Assembly (NCBI GenBank): GCA_963838885.1
Contig: CAWITB010000007.1
Span: forward strand, 29,062 to 93,061
Source of the DNA: JAICMB01 sp963838885
GTDB lineage: Bacteria > Acidobacteriota > Terriglobia > Bryobacterales > Bryobacteraceae
Length of the DNA stretch: 64,000 nucleotides
Reading direction: 5' to 3'
The notes under the pieces were generated by a model. The model worked only from the letters and a program-made list of their open reading frames with translations, had not been told where the DNA came from and did not search any database. The position numbers were made by a program, and so were the translations under genes. Positions 63,556-64,000 of this stretch are shown here, in pieces. Every line of letters starts with the position of its first letter. Positions within the stretch are counted from its first letter, which is position 1.

Positions 63556-64000
63556 TCAATCCTGTAGCGTCCGGGCGCAAGGGCGACGGCCGGATACAGC
63601 CACGCATCCCAACATCGACTGCAGCGGGACTCGATAGTTCTTCAGATGCTCCGAGGGTTTGGGCAGTGTGGCGAATCCGGCTTCGCGATCGAGCTTCCAT
63701 TCGCTGCTGAACTTGTCATCGTACTTGGCGTCATGAATATACCCAGCGCCAAGCGCGTCGGAGGTGATGCCATCGGCGCTCTGGGCGGAATCGCGGTTGA
63801 GGCGGATGCGGTTGAACTTCACCACCAGCTTGTCGTTGGGCATCGCGCCGTCGATGTAGAAGGGGCCAGTCTTCGGATTGCCCCCGTTCGAGCGGCGCGC
63901 GCGTTTGCGTCACGGCCGCCGGCATCGACGGTGGTGGTACGCACAGTATCGCCTGGATTGATGTGCATGGCGGGAGCGATCGTGCCGGAGAAGTATCGGT
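63556..64000 (-). pseudogene. Acetamidase/formamidase family gene, broken and partial
   Basis: Enters from the right edge. Visible: APAMHINPGDTVRTTTVDAG, then after a frame change at about 63893-63903 (within a GC dinucleotide run) SNGGNPKTGPFYIDGAMPND and KLVVKFNRIRLNRDSAQSAD. The family carries this Asp-Ala-Gly-Gly-Arg-Asp and NPKTGP block in its N-terminal third. The frame ends after QSMLGCVAVSG, far short of the family's usual length, so the C-terminal half is missing. Such enzymes hydrolyse short amides. Apparently inactive. Confidence 0.7.

Overview
The window is GC-rich bacterial chromosome. The mixture of genes suggests an acidobacterium, probably of the Solibacter/Bryobacter type. 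It includes a quinoprotein with an N-terminal cytochrome c, a PEP-CTERM protein, YncE-type secreted beta-propellers, a Tat-exported sugar-enzyme operon, and a heme c plus copper-monooxygenase protein behind a redoxin. The taxonomic call is inference from gene content only; there is no rRNA in the window.

Layout. 1-3562 is an accessory stretch: a quinoprotein cut by the left edge, two unknown genes, a degenerate receiver-domain protein, and a two-gene TIR-like plus pYEATS operon with a perfect dyad in its promoter region. 3593-23733 is one very long co-directional translation cluster. It joins the str, S10, spc and alpha operons (rpsL to rplQ, 34 genes), opens with a TTGACA promoter and a roughly 285-nt leader, and closes with a strong terminator. 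infA is absent from its usual place. 23734-28582 is a degraded island with two IS256-type transposase remnants, a frame-broken PEP-CTERM gene, a large membrane protein and a wecE-type aminotransferase remnant.

28583-46826 holds proS (frame broken near its start), a class V aminotransferase, a phosphoesterase, secreted beta-propellers, a yeast-Fcy1-type cytosine deaminase, a membrane acyltransferase-like protein, a secreted PPC-domain protein, a three-gene operon (PHP-like protein, Gfo/Idh/MocA oxidoreductase, sugar isomerase-like TIM barrel), a metallophosphoesterase, an ABC exporter and a P1 peptidase. 47093-49873 holds rpsA, an HU/IHF gene, a HIT-family gene and tRNA-Val(GAC). 50134-60492 holds a phospholipase-D family cardiolipin synthase-like gene, Ku, guanine deaminase, the redoxin/copper-oxygenase pair, a frame-broken AlaX gene, and an overlapping run ending in alanine racemase, followed by a J-domain protein. 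60536-63455 is a tightly overlapped sugar module (two SDR epimerases and a GT2). A broken acetamidase/formamidase gene runs off the right edge.

Two themes stand out. The TIR-like/pYEATS operon has the form of a small immune or conflict module and is the best candidate for an undescribed system. Five otherwise conserved genes (PEP-CTERM, proS, a cytochrome c, alaX, acetamidase) each carry one clean frame break. One of them is the normally essential proS, so sequence or assembly error must be considered alongside real gene decay.
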